From Ustulina deusta (lineage: Eukaryota > Ascomycota > Sordariomycetes > Xylariales > Xylariaceae), in assembly GCA_023159155.1 (NCBI GenBank), contig JAJNNX010000077.1:100916-164915 (forward strand): a stretch of DNA of 64,000 nucleotides. The letters are read 5' to 3'. Within the stretch, counting starts at the first letter, position 1. Each line of letters begins with the position of its first letter. The notes beneath the pieces were generated by a model. It was not told where the DNA came from. It searched no databases and worked only from the letters and a program-made list of their open reading frames with translations. Below, in pieces: positions 12,046 through 22,569 of this stretch. A program made the translations under genes and the position numbers.

Positions 12046-13531
12046 TCATACTCCATGGTGCACATATGGAACCCAGTTACCTGGCCCTAGATCGTCGTCA
12101 TCGCAGGGTACTATATCTCGGTCTGTTCGGAATTTTGAGTCGGCGCTCCTCGCAGTGCAAACCTCTTTTAATCCAAACTCCCCTCTCTTGTGTGCCCTAG
12201 ACCTCGCTTTCTCAGATCCCGCGTTGAGCCAACGGTCTCGAAGCTCTATGCTAGCCTTATGAAGTCCACGACTGACCGACTCATCCGTGAAGCCCTTTTC
12301 TCTAATCTCCTCATAGACAATCCTTGCGACGTGGACGCATGTCTTGTCGTTGACCTTCCACAGGGTGCTAATAGCGTGCCGAAAACCAGCCAATTGGCAC
12401 GCGCTGAGCAAATGGGCCCCTTCATCTTGGTATTCAGCATCGCGAATCTGACTCGTGCTGCAAGCCGAAAGATACGCAAGAAATGGCCTGTGTTTTCGAA
12501 GGTTCATTTGCAACAAGTTGGCGACTCGGAGAGGGTTGTCTTTCCAGTCTTCTAGACATAAATGACTAGCAGAAGGGTCTTTGGGGTCCGTGTAGCCATT
12601 TCCAGCGAAGTGAAAAATGTCGCAACCCCCAAGTGCGATATCATGTCTTGTGTACGTCGACGTGGTTAAACGAACTCAAACATTGATTCGCAAATTTCGG
12701 TTATAGCTTCGCTTTCCCGGCTTGCGAATGGTAAATCTGCGCTTCCTGGAGTATGCTTCATATCGACGACCAATGCTTGTGCTTTAATGCTAGTCCTCCC
12801 TGGAAGCGGATTTGCGTGGCCGTCACCAAGTGCATATATAGAATGACTGTACGAAGATATGACCCTATCAATTACAGTCTCCCCAGGATGCCGTGCATGT
12901 CGGCCTGCTGCATGGAGTGGCAATCTGCTTAAGGGTCCGATGGGGATCTACCACACATGTGGCTAGTTCATGTCGGAAGGGGGTTCAGTAAACCCAAGAG
13001 CATCGAGAATAGGACCAGCAATAGTTTCCCAGAGCCATTCGAGTGTCTGAAGGTCCCCTAATTTGCCTTCGGCCAACTTTTTCTCGATCAGCTCTTTAGA
13101 TATACAAGGTAGGGGCAACACTTGGATGTTACCCCTGGTGATCAAAAAAGCGTCGGAACGGTAATTTGAGTTGATCACTACAACAGGCCCTCTCTTGGCA
13201 GCTAGATCCAGATCCACTGAGTTCAGGCCCCTGCGGAAGGCCCGGGTCATATTTGAAGTTGATATCTTGGAAATAATCGTATCAAGCTTCTTGCTTGCCT
13301 CGATGTGTCGGATTTTTTTCGTGTAGGGTTACTTGGCGTCCGGAGCTCAGTTTGGATGTTTCGAGACTTCTGCCAGCCTCCACTTTCTCGCGTAGTGCTG
13401 GAAGTTCCGGATAGTTGTTCACAACCCACGTTGGCAAATCGAGACGCTGCTCTGTCGAAATGGCCGCCATAATGCCACGACCGCGTATCCTGTAAATATA
13501 AATAATGATCACCCGTAGTTTCTAACATCAT
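12046..13531 (-). pseudogene. CHAT-domain protease pseudogene
   Basis: The minus strand holds most of a CHAT (caspase HetF-associated with TPRs) domain in order: a GRGIMAAI start near 13,460, GPVVVINSNYRSDAFLIT, a GPILDALGF segment, GPLSRLPLHAAGRH, SSYSHSIYAL, GGCDIFHFAGNG, PFLAYLSAC, LAGFRHAISTLWKV and the family-typical WVPYVHHGV end. It is broken four or more times: a frameshift at the T7 run 13313-13319, TAG at 12963-12965 and at 12948-12950 where the family has Trp, and a frame change between 12666 and about 12645. The catalytic His of the GHG motif is Asn (codon 12598-12600), while the Cys of LSAC remains. The usual upstream TPR region is absent. CHAT proteases act in regulated cell death; this copy is dead. 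Confidence 0.75.
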
Positions 13532-13760
13532 CCCGCCCCGTCTATATATATTACACGCTTCTCTCGCAACAGGGTAAAGAGTTTTCTGACATAGCTGCTG
13601 TTCGATTAGGCAACGGCACCGTGTTCTAGTTGAGACTCTATCTATATGAAGTGGCTCGAATACACTACAGAAATATGAAAAGGATAGAGAGACCAGTCTT
13701 GGCTTGCGAGAAGAGTTACAAGACTGGGCAGATCTATCCAGGAAATTGATTGGGACCTCA

Positions 13761-15539
13761 TCAGACTAACAACATCTGCTCCACCCTCTTCCCAACCGTT
13801 GTGCTCCAGCGGTCGATATGGTTGCACCACCAATTCGAGAGGTACAGCGACACGCTCAACAAGATGAAGTAGCCCACGAGATAACCGTTCTGCCGGCCGA
13901 GCCGCTCAAAGAGCCTCGGCATGATCCAGAACCCCAGACTGTGCAAGACGGGCCCGTGAACCAGATAGAACGAGAAGCTGATTTTGCCTAGGTACTGTGG
14001 TACCCGACTCTCCAGGAGGTGGCAGCAAAGAGAGCTGCGTAAGATGCAGGGGAGGAGAATCACAGCGCCGATGGCCTGGTAGAACGACCAGCCCGCAAGC
14101 GCGGCGTAGTACCGTGGGATCAAGTAGGCGAGGAACGTGAAGCCCGGGGTGTACTCGGCGGCGGCGTCAGGGTACGAAAGGAGGTAAAGGGCCAAAACAA
14201 AGGCCATCCACCGTGCTAGCATAGCTGTGCAAGTTGATCGGCGTGACCGGACGCTATTATTTGTCGCACCATCCGTAACTGGGGGTTGCAGAGGCGTATC
14301 GCCGGGGTGCGACGAGAGCCCGATATCCAGATCCGAAAGCAGAGTACCGCCCATAAAAGTAGCGATATCCCACCGCCCGAACACCAGACTGTAGGCGGAC
14401 AGGAACCCCGCCAGCACGAGCCGCCACCTTGCTCTCAGAGCTGCCGTGCCCAGGAGGAAGATGTAGACGATCATTGACCCGCGCAGCTCCATCGGGATCG
14501 TAAACGTGTGCGGGTCGTAGCGCGGATGATACGGGTTGAAGGTGAAACTATTGGCCCACTCGGGGTAGACTCGGGTGAAGTTTTGCAGAGCATAGGTGAT
14601 GTTATCGTGTATTAGAGGGTGTTCTTCCCACATCCCTCCGTACTCGACCCATGTTGCGGGGAGACCGTAGGTAATGTTTGTGCCGTTGACAATATCTAAT
14701 GGCGCGGGACCTTCATATGGTGGGATGTAAGCATGCTTTTCAAATCTCCTCAGCCGAGTAGTGTCGTTCAAGACGCGCGCATATTGCTTCTCAAAGCGAC
14801 GTGCGTGGAAATACACGCTTGTAGGGCCAGCCCCCTGCGATGTGGCGTTGATGCAGAGGCCTACGGTGGCATTACCCAAGGGCAAAGGGTTCTGCCAGCC
14901 CATGTGGTCGACCAAGCCGGTCACTCCGGCGACGGGGACGGTGTTGTTGTAACAGTGGGTGCTGATTGTGACATTGGTCACGGTGCCGTTGATGTAGGCC
15001 GAATCGGGCCCTTTATAGATGGCCTGTTCGGATTTGAAAACGCCCGTCTGGGCTAATAAAGCCACCAAGAACATACTGATAGTGGGAGGAATGTAGAGAC
15101 GAAAGGCGCGTCTAAAGACGGCCGAGGCGAGACGCTGGTAAGCGGCCTCCAGCCGCCTCTGGTGTATCAGTCTCAGAACATGTCGACTGACAACATAGCC
15201 AGATATGGCAAAAAATAAGGCGACCATGGGGCGACCTCGCTGCCACAGGCATATTATGGGCAGTGAGGACCACTCCCGGTAGGGCTCGGGGGCTTGAGGA
15301 AGTATGGCACCGTAACCCAACATGATGGAGGGTGTCCACGGCCACAGGAAGTGATAGTTGAAAACCAGGAGGCACGCGATGCCGCGCAGTCCATCGAGGC
15401 ATCTAATGTCATCTCCGCCCAGCCTGGTGCGGGAGGCCGAGACTTCTTGTTCTCGGTCGCGGACATGATCGCCAGACCAGCGCTTTTCTTCAGGGGCGGA
15501 ACGCCTCTTTCCCACTGGCGGAGATCCAAACCATACCAT
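13761..15539 (-). CDS. Acyltransferase 3 family membrane protein
   Basis: An uninterrupted frame of 592 residues starts at an ATG at 15539. The N-terminal DIRCLDGLRGIACLLVFNYH motif (about residues 44-63) carries the catalytic-type His of the acyltransferase 3 (PF01757) family. An FFAISGYVVSRHVL segment and a run of about eight to ten hydrophobic spans follow. A large loop (about residues 180-330) with several N-glycosylation sequons (NGT, NVT, NNT, NAT) is likely lumenal or extracellular. The C-terminal SFSFYLVHGPVLHSLGFW span is also typical. Such enzymes move acyl groups onto sugars, lipids or secondary metabolites; the substrate cannot be read from sequence. No stops or frameshifts occur although both neighbouring regions are decayed. 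No biosynthetic partner genes are visible. Confidence 0.88.
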   Translation of the reverse strand: MVWFGSPPVGKRRSAPEEKRWSGDHVRDREQEVSASRTRLGGDDIRCLDGLRGIACLLVFNYHFLWPWTPSIMLGYGAILPQAPEPYREWSSLPIICLWQRGRPMVALFFAISGYVVSRHVLRLIHQRRLEAAYQRLASAVFRRAFRLYIPPTISMFLVALLAQTGVFKSEQAIYKGPDSAYINGTVTNVTISTHCYNNTVPVAGVTGLVDHMGWQNPLPLGNATVGLCINATSQGAGPTSVYFHARRFEKQYARVLNDTTRLRRFEKHAYIPPYEGPAPLDIVNGTNITYGLPATWVEYGGMWEEHPLIHDNITYALQNFTRVYPEWANSFTFNPYHPRYDPHTFTIPMELRGSMIVYIFLLGTAALRARWRLVLAGFLSAYSLVFGRWDIATFMGGTLLSDLDIGLSSHPGDTPLQPPVTDGATNNSVRSRRSTCTAMLARWMAFVLALYLLSYPDAAAEYTPGFTFLAYLIPRYYAALAGWSFYQAIGAVILLPCILRSSLCCHLLESRVPQYLGKISFSFYLVHGPVLHSLGFWIMPRLFERLGRQNGYLVGYFILLSVSLYLSNWWCNHIDRWSTTVGKRVEQMLLV

Positions 15540-16590
15540 GGTGGCTCGACGAGATTCTAAGCCCGGTCGATGCGACGACCTACGTAGCGCGCTTGTAGCT
15601 ATATCTCCAACAGAAGTATGCCGGAACGAAGATCATGCAACAGACAAGCCGGTCAGATGAAGACGCTGAAACTTGTACTGGTGCTACTCAGAATGACGCA
15701 CGCTAATACCTGTGGTCGATCTTGCTCGAAAGGGTTTAGTCCTGTCAACTATTGGGTGTAAGATCAGGGGAATCAGATGCCTGACCCGGTTTTAATGCTG
15801 ATCAGTAAGATTGGAGAGGCTAGGTACCTAATCAAGTGTCCTACCCCGTTCCGAGCGAATTCCGCATATGATAATACTTACCCACCGTTTGTGCATGCAA
15901 GAGGGATTCAGGCCAAACGATTGACGCCTTGTCAGGGCTCGCAACAGTCTGCGATAGGACGAAACGTGTCGGATATATACGCGGATAAAACAAGCATTAA
16001 TAATATGTAGCTACGGGCCAGTCTTTTGGCCTTTTGGTGTAGTGGTAAATCTGACAAAACGACGCTACCGATCGAACACGGCAAAACAGAAGGTCCGGGT
16101 CGCAAAACCACTGTAGCGCTGTAATCCCGTCTTTGCACCAGCGAGAAAGTCTTCGGGGTTGATGATCTGAAAATTAAATCCCCATGCCGGGACCAATTGC
16201 ATTGAACAGCAGCTCTCTAGCATTGGCAAAGCACGACGTGGATCCAGGAGTTCAGGCTTCAGCCGAAGCGGCGTTCTACCATACATGAAGATGCTTGCAA
16301 TTAGCTGAAGCATTGCTCTGTACCCTCATCCTATCAACGTCCATTACCCAGCGAACCTTCCCTTACCCAGAGGTCATGTTATGATGACTCTCTGGCATAT
16401 CTTCTTACACCTAAAGCTCAAGTCGCAATAGAAAATATTAATGAGTCAAAATAAAAAGGCAATGAATTTCTCACGGCAGTTTTTTAAGTGATAATTATCT
16501 CCTATGCGTGTAGTTCCTTGGCTAGTATGTAAGTCAGATGACTGAGGATTTGTTGAATATGGCCAGGATAATATACAAAGTGGCGATTGA
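15540..16590. other. Intergenic stretch, no supported gene
   Basis: This is upstream of the acyltransferase gene and presumably contains its promoter. One minus-strand ATG frame of 82 codons (16065-16313) has no recognised motif and no supporting splice context. A tRNA-like A-box string (TGGTGTAGTGG at 16035-16045) is present but no full cloverleaf can be drawn. Confidence 0.5.
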
Positions 16591-16863
16591 AGGATTGGGA
16601 CAGTAGAGAAGCCAGAAACAGTCTCAACTCTAGATGCAACAGTTAAGCTGGCTGACTTGCATCAGCGAAAAAGCAATGTTAAAGAAACCAAGCGCCTGAT
16701 CGAGGAATCTTGAGCAGACTATGAGGCACAATATCATAAGAGCGGGGCAAATCAAGCTCTGATTGAAATCAAAATTCCAGAGGCGGAGTTAGCGCGACAA
16801 CGCTTCTTGGAGAGTTATATCTCGACTAGTTTAAATCGAAGGGTAACGAATTCTCGAGGATAA
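16591..16863 (+). pseudogene. Unrecognised coding remnant with one stop
   Basis: One plus-strand frame stays open for 90 codons except for a TGA at 16711-16713. The product is rich in Glu, Lys, Leu and Ala with helical periodicity (TLDATVKLADLHQ, then an acidic and basic stretch, then IPEAELARQRFLESYIS). Amino-acid use looks coding, not random. The first part resembles a helical-repeat linker of the type seen in TPR or signalling proteins, but I cannot assign a family. It could be debris of the same cell-death gene cluster. Confidence 0.35.
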
Positions 16864-18152
16864 CCCCTCCGTCCGCCATGGTACAATAAATAGAACAATA
16901 ACCATCCGACTCTAATATACCACCCGCAATAGCCACCAATATAGCCGTAGCTCACAAAGGCGTAACTATGAACTACGACTGTAAATAATAGTTTAATTCC
17001 CCACAGTTAGCATTGCTACCCCTAGAATCTCCCGATCAGGCCAAGTTACTAGCAAAAATAAAAAATAAACCCCCAAAAAGAGCATAAGAACCCTTTGTTA
17101 AAGACGAAGACAGAAAGGGATAGGAAACCAACATAGGTAGATGTTATAAAATTCGGCTCAACGCAGATCGGCAGATATGGCTTGAAGTTGGCAAAATCAA
17201 AGTTAAAAAGTAGTAGGTAAATGGTGTAAAAAATGGGCCAAATATAAAGTAGGCCGATAACAAATAGCCAAAATCATATAATATCTTGATATAAATACTT
17301 AGGGCTAGTTAATAAGCTGTAAAAAAAAGTTTGGTTATTTCAATCACTGCAGAGCCCAAGGCAGCTAAAAAGAAAATGGTTTGGTTTTCTTTTAGCTGTC
17401 AATAAAAAACAATAAACTAAAGTTATAATAGATGCCTGGCCCACTAGCAAGGCAGTGAAGCTGCGTTACATTCCGCAGCTTATTTTCAGTGAGCTGTCTT
17501 TGTAGAGGTACGTTAAGTATCAAGAGGTATATTACTCTGTATCCAGTCCCACCGACAAATTGTTTTAGCAACTGTTGCTGCTTTAAGCATGTGAGATGGT
17601 TGCCTGATCTCAAAGCTCGTTGAGTTATTCCTTGGTATCTTGTTCCTCTTCCTTGAGCCAATTCATATACCTGACTATCAGTGGTGAAACAGACCTTATT
17701 GCACTTGCGACTTCAGGTCCACACCAACAGAGGCGGGATCTTGGCCTTACTTGTCTGGCGGCATATTTAAATGCGAAAGCATTAGGGAATGACTTGATCA
17801 ATAAAAACAAAGCTCTAATTTATCGCGAATAAGTTGTTACTTCTAAAACTACATACTATTCGTCTTCTATGTAATAGCCCCCCCTCGCCACGTACCGATG
17901 GTATACATGTATGCATTGGATCTGCTGATAAGTAGGATCATTGAGGGCGCGTGCAGTTTCATATGGGAATACCAATATAATCAACTGGGATCTAAATATC
18001 TTTTTATAAACTAGGCTTACCATCACTGCGTCTAGCTGTATAACTATAAGTAGGTACGCTAGATAGTAATACGTCTTACACTATTTTCTTTGTCCCTTAA
18101 CCCCAACTCACCAAATTGTCTGATTATTTCTGTCACTCAGAGATTCTCCACA
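16864..18152. other. Gene-poor stretch between remnant and caspase p20 gene
   Basis: It contains the hairpin at 17363-17398 and several overlapping short frames on both strands around 17,390-17,830 with no recognised motif. Composition is moderately AT-rich. It probably contains decayed transposon DNA, but no element can be named. Confidence 0.4.
17363..17398. repeat. Near-perfect inverted repeat (hairpin)
   Basis: CAGCTAAAAAGAAAA and TTTTCTTTTAGCTG face each other around an 8-bp loop, TGGTTTGG, with one unpaired base in the A/T run. It lies in a gene-poor, transposon-littered stretch and may be the end of a small element. Confidence 0.6.
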
Positions 18153-18886
18153 ATGCGACCGCCGATATCCCCCTATCATAGAGTAGAGGTGCTCGGACTG
18201 ATGTGGGAAGGTCATAACCATCAACACGGGCATGGTCCTGTGCGTGATGCAACCCAGGAACTCAATATGGTTCTAGGTGCCTTTCATCGGTATGGGTACA
18301 ACGTCGGCGCCAGGATTATACCCAAGGACCCTCGTTCGAGAAACCAATTCCCTGGCTATTTACAATACAAGCTCGTCCGTCTTAAACAACCATCTGGCAG
18401 TACCTTGATCATATTGTACTACCAAGGACACGGGACTAGGTTGGGCGATGGCACTTTAGTTCTTTCTAAGTGAGTAAAATATATTGTTCGCAAAGATTGC
18501 TAGCCTGGCACTACTAAGGCGAATTCAGCGGCCACGGACAGTGGATGCATTGGGCAGAGATCACTATCGCAGTTATCAACATCCGATACGATGTACTCAC
18601 GATCTTTAATTGCTGCCATGCTGGTGCAGCTCTGCGGTACCGCATGCCTTCACGCGTAAACTACGAAGCCCACATCAAGCAAGTCGTGATGGCCGTGCCA
18701 GAACATAAGAGCACCCTCTGGGGTTACGCCACCGGCTTCGCCGCATGTTTGGAGCAGGCTCTGGGGGGTCGGCGCACAAACTGGGAGGAGAAATTCCAAG
18801 CCTTTCCTGAGCACTGGGTATGGGCTACCAATGGCATCATGGGTCGGAAATCCTCTTCAGGTGGCCCACGACATGTTTATTTATGA
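18153..18886 (+). CDS. Caspase p20-domain protein, short form (2 exons)
   Basis: Exons 18153-18469 and 18529-18886 join across a 59-bp GTGAGT...CAG intron (branch-like CTACTAAG) to give 224 residues. The product has the caspase-fold core of fungal C14 peptidases: a VEVLGLMWEGHN start strand, a VRDATQELNMVLGAFHRYGY helix, the His motif LIILYYQGHGT (His codon 18429-18431) and the Cys motif LTIFNCCHAGAA (Cys codon 18614-18616). The position usually Asp before the Cys pair is Asn. It ends at PRHVYL, where family members normally continue for several hundred residues with a C-terminal domain. It is either a natural short metacaspase-like protein or a 3'-truncated gene. Possible role in regulated cell death is inferred from family only. 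Confidence 0.65.
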
Positions 18887-21444
18887 AGCAATGATGTTTT
18901 GAATATCGATGGACGCCGGTTACGACATGGAGGTTTCCATTTCAACCCTCCTAAAACCTCACTTTCTGAACCTTCTATGCCACCTCTAACATTTGTGTGC
19001 AAAACAAAAAATTATTCACTAACATCGTCTTATATGATCACTAGTTCGAATACAACGCTACAGGACCTGAAGTTTTAGTAGTCTATTTCGAATGGTGTGG
19101 ATTGGTCCCAGAAGCCCCTAAGATGGGTGTTACCATCCAGTAATTTCTGCCCTCACTAAGAAAGGCAGAGCCGCCAGAGAAAGATATACAGGTTCTGTCC
19201 GAAGTAAATGGGGTCGAGATATTTCAATTTACGAGGCTGGCTGCGGGAACTCGACTTTGTAATCGGAGAATCATGTGGTATAGGGTCAATACAGGCCGAA
19301 TGCTTTACACACCAAATACCTATAGTAGGCAGAAAATAAACTACTTGAAGAACAATGACTAGAAAACACACACGGTCCGGGAATGAGGGTATTTTATATG
19401 GTGAATCCGACGAGCTGGCGCGCACGGAAGCCTGTTCGCAATCGCCAACTGCAATCTATTATCTAAATACCTAATTAGAGGGGCCTACATATATCCCATT
19501 TTTGGGATGACCTCGGTTATTTATTTGTCCGATAATACGGTTATGGTCATACCTCTTAACTATATCTAATATATAATTCTCGCCTTCGCTTTGTTCTTTT
19601 TATTTATTTTATTTATTGTTTTGTTTCTTTCCCCATTCATGTTTATCTCTTTCTTTCCCCCGTTGCCGGCCACACTGCTGTGGTGCTTGTTTTGCCCTGT
19701 ATAGCTTGTCAAAGTCGCACCGACTTTCCCTCCGATAAATTCAGCAGCATCGTTGACCGTGCCCGATCATTTCGGTTGAGGTAGCTTAGGTATTTCCGGC
19801 CACCCACGGGGAATGTTGCTAGTGGTGGGCTTGGGATCGAAGTATCAAACTGCTTGTGGCGTCACCTCGACGGCACCAGTGGTGTAGTTCGGAATTGCTT
19901 GCCTTATCTTGCATCCAGGTCGAAGAGATATTCGAGGTCATGCGGTCCCCTCTTGATTACAGGATACCTGGGGCTGGATGACTGTACTCGAGTCCGACGT
20001 AGTGAAAAGTGATGCCGTCTATAAGCATGGGGAATACCGCATACCTATTGTCCCCTCGCCATACGCATTAGTAAGAGGTTAAACGAACATTCGGATGCGC
20101 TTTCATCCGCGGCATCCGTCGTGAGCCTCTGGCGCATTGCCGAGTAGTGTGCCGTACGTATCCATGTTGAGCTGTGCAGTCCCTACGTAAGTCGTCGTGC
20201 GGGAGACGCTTCGGTATCTGGACTCGGAGACAGTGAAAGAAGAGCGACGATCGAACCCGAATCCTTGCCCAAACCCGGTCCTAGGTAGCAGCAGAAGATA
20301 TTCTCTTTTGGTGGGTTTCTTCGGCGAGAGAGCCTCTTTAATAGGTTGCTCGGAAGAAAATGGGTACCAAGAGACTTGGCCCACGCCTACACGATCTACG
20401 TTTCATGCCTGAGTACCTAGTGATGTTGATGCTGTCTGTTAATGCGTTTCAGCTCGGAGTGGGTCGACAATGCTTTGTGAAACAAAATATTGCGCGTGCT
20501 AATTGCACTCACGGGGTACATACCTTGCGCCGCCATTGGTGGTTGTTCCGACCGCGTATCCCGTAAGCCTTAGGTTTGCTATTACGTCGTCGGTAATACA
20601 CACCCGGCACTAAGCGAGACTAGGTGCAACACAGGCATTGCCCGGAGCGAACGCAGGGCATTTGAAGGCTACCGGTGAAGGTGGATGTTAGGTTCGTGGT
20701 GAGCCTATGTTATGGTTTAGGGGATCGATGCAACGCCGTTAACTAGTATTGCTACATAGCGATTTTCGTGAGCTGTCGCTGTCGCTGTGCTTCTACACAT
20801 CTAACAATAACCATCCTACCTAGTAGTAATGATAGGAACAACACGGGCATATTACAGGAAGGCTTGGCTTGCTTGAAAATTATTTAGGAGACGCAAAGCG
20901 CGACTGCAATGAAATAGGTACTCTAGAGTATCTAGATTTGCAATACTGCGAGGGCTACATCACCAATTTCACCAAGAAGAGTTGTGGAGGGTAAGTTCAC
21001 ATATCACGGTTTTGATATTTCTGTCCTATGATAACTAGTAGTTGGGTTATGAATTATACGACTAGAAAGGTTCTAACTTAGACTTCTATGAAGGTATGGG
21101 ACAGGGGGGAGCTTATGCGGTGTTATTCAAATGGTATCTAGGTAAGTCAATTGTGAACTAATAAATCTATTTCAAACATAGAAGAGTAAAACATAGAAGA
21201 GTAAAGCATAGAAGAGTAAAACATAGAAGAGTAGATGCTGTGGTATAGTATGAACGCCATCGCTATGCCAACGAACAAGATCTGACAAAATATTGTTTAA
21301 AAGAAGAAAAGAAAAAGAAGGGGAAAAGAGAGAGAAAGACAAGGAAATAGGCTGTGCGCATGTCTTAAAACGTGGGTGTCCGTCGTTGCCTAGATACTCG
21401 GGGGTAAACTAGAGAAGACGGGATGCCATATATGGACCGACCCC
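18887..21444. other. Intergenic stretch, no supported gene
   Basis: Short frames occur on both strands around 19,150-19,430 and 20,100-20,570, but none has an ATG start plus a recognisable motif or clean splice partner. A 15-bp tandem repeat lies at 21176-21233. A purine-rich AAGAAGAAAAGAAAAAGAAG tract follows near 21,300, just 3' of the SprT-like gene. Confidence 0.5.
21176..21233. repeat. 15-bp tandem repeat, 3.9 copies
   Basis: The unit ACATAGAAGAGTAAA occurs four times in a row. Copy three has one A-to-G change and copy four lacks its last two bases. It lies about 210 bp beyond the stop of the SprT-like gene. Confidence 0.9.
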
Positions 21445-22569
21445 TTATCCTCCTCGCGCAGGATCTCGGTCCCGTGAACGTATACCCGACCGCAGGATAA
21501 TGTATCCGAGCGTGCCATCGCAGAGCCACTGCACCTGGCATCCGCCGGAGACGTGATCCCGCGGCAAGGCGTCTGTTGTCCTAGCCTCGAAGTCGCTCAG
21601 CTCAGCTTCCATCTTGTGAAGTTGTAAGAGATTCTCTTCGCCGACCCAGTTATTGATCAGGTTGGCGATCCGTTTGAACCCGCTTGTATGACCACCGCAA
21701 TCATCCGGGTGGTATCCGCAAGAGACGAAGAGGTAGCTGTGAATGAGTTCGTGGATGAATGTGGATATGAGCAGGCGCCTGTTGTACTTCTTGTTCTTGA
21801 GAATCTTTCTTGACAGGAAAATCAGGGTCTCGTAGCCGTGACCATCAGGCGCATCCCTCCACGCCGTGGTCCCGATGAGATCGGTCGGAAGATCCTCCCA
21901 AGTCCAGGTCACTCTCCCCTTTAAGCTTCCCCTGAAGAAAATCTCGTTGGCAGCATAAAATATGCCTTGTAGAGCTTCGTCGTCAATCTCAAATTCGGCG
22001 CTCAGTGCTTTAGGACTGATGAGACTTTTTAGGATCCTTTCATGTTGAGACAGCCGTCTCCGTCTGCGATAATCTGCCATGTCTGTTTCAACGAGTCCCG
22101 CGGCTGCATCATGGTGAACATTGTCTTTCGTCTCTAGCGGCTGGACTATGGAAGCAGGCTCTTTCTCGTTCCGCACCCGAAGGTCGAGGCACGGAGTGTC
22201 TACCTGTCCTGACACGTTGTCATAGTTGTACTGTTGTACTGAGTCATTATGCGCAAGTTGATCGCATTCGGGTAACCCCAAGTCCCTTGTCCGCATCGAC
22301 CGGGTCTCTTTTATGACGAAGAACGCAGGGACTGACTGATGGTCGCAGCGAGTCACGGCGTACTCGTCGGAGTGGGGATAAAATCGAGGACGCTTCCACT
22401 CTCGTAGTATCTGGTAGTCGTCGGTGATGTCGAGGCGATGGACATGGTGAATTTGTCTTTTCCTCGGCACGCGAGGTAGAAGACTGTCATAAGCTTGAAG
22501 TGGGGGAACGACCGAGTCGCTCAAGGAGCGTAACATCTCGGCACCACCCACGTCCCAGCCCGCCATCAT
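21445..22569 (-). CDS. SprT-like zinc metalloprotease domain protein
   Basis: A single uninterrupted frame of 374 residues starts at an ATG at 22569; a second Met follows at once. Residues 1-185 are polar and low in recognisable structure. The SprT-like domain spans about 190-310, with the zinc site FIHELIHSYLF (His273, Glu274, His277) and a third ligand in CGGHTSGF (His294), followed by an IANLINNWVG helix. SprT-like (Spartan-type) proteins cleave DNA-protein crosslinks or act in genome maintenance. No C-terminal zinc ribbon or ubiquitin-binding motif is evident, so its exact role is open. No introns are needed. It looks intact. Confidence 0.88.
   Translation of the reverse strand: MMAGWDVGGAEMLRSLSDSVVPPLQAYDSLLPRVPRKRQIHHVHRLDITDDYQILREWKRPRFYPHSDEYAVTRCDHQSVPAFFVIKETRSMRTRDLGLPECDQLAHNDSVQQYNYDNVSGQVDTPCLDLRVRNEKEPASIVQPLETKDNVHHDAAAGLVETDMADYRRRRRLSQHERILKSLISPKALSAEFEIDDEALQGIFYAANEIFFRGSLKGRVTWTWEDLPTDLIGTTAWRDAPDGHGYETLIFLSRKILKNKKYNRRLLISTFIHELIHSYLFVSCGYHPDDCGGHTSGFKRIANLINNWVGEENLLQLHKMEAELSDFEARTTDALPRDHVSGGCQVQWLCDGTLGYIILRSGIRSRDRDPARGG

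Noticed and set aside
16028..16100. Possible tRNA (A-box TGGTGTAGTGG followed by CAGAAGGTCC)
   Set aside because: The A-box is perfect, but no B-box at normal spacing and no consistent acceptor or anticodon stem can be drawn; at most a decayed relic.
17392..17832. Frames on both strands near 17.4-17.8 kb
   Set aside because: Mutually overlapping, non-ATG starts, no recognised domain.
20103..20566. Overlapping frames on both strands around 20.1-20.6 kb
   Set aside because: None begins with a plausible ATG and motif; no splice partner found.
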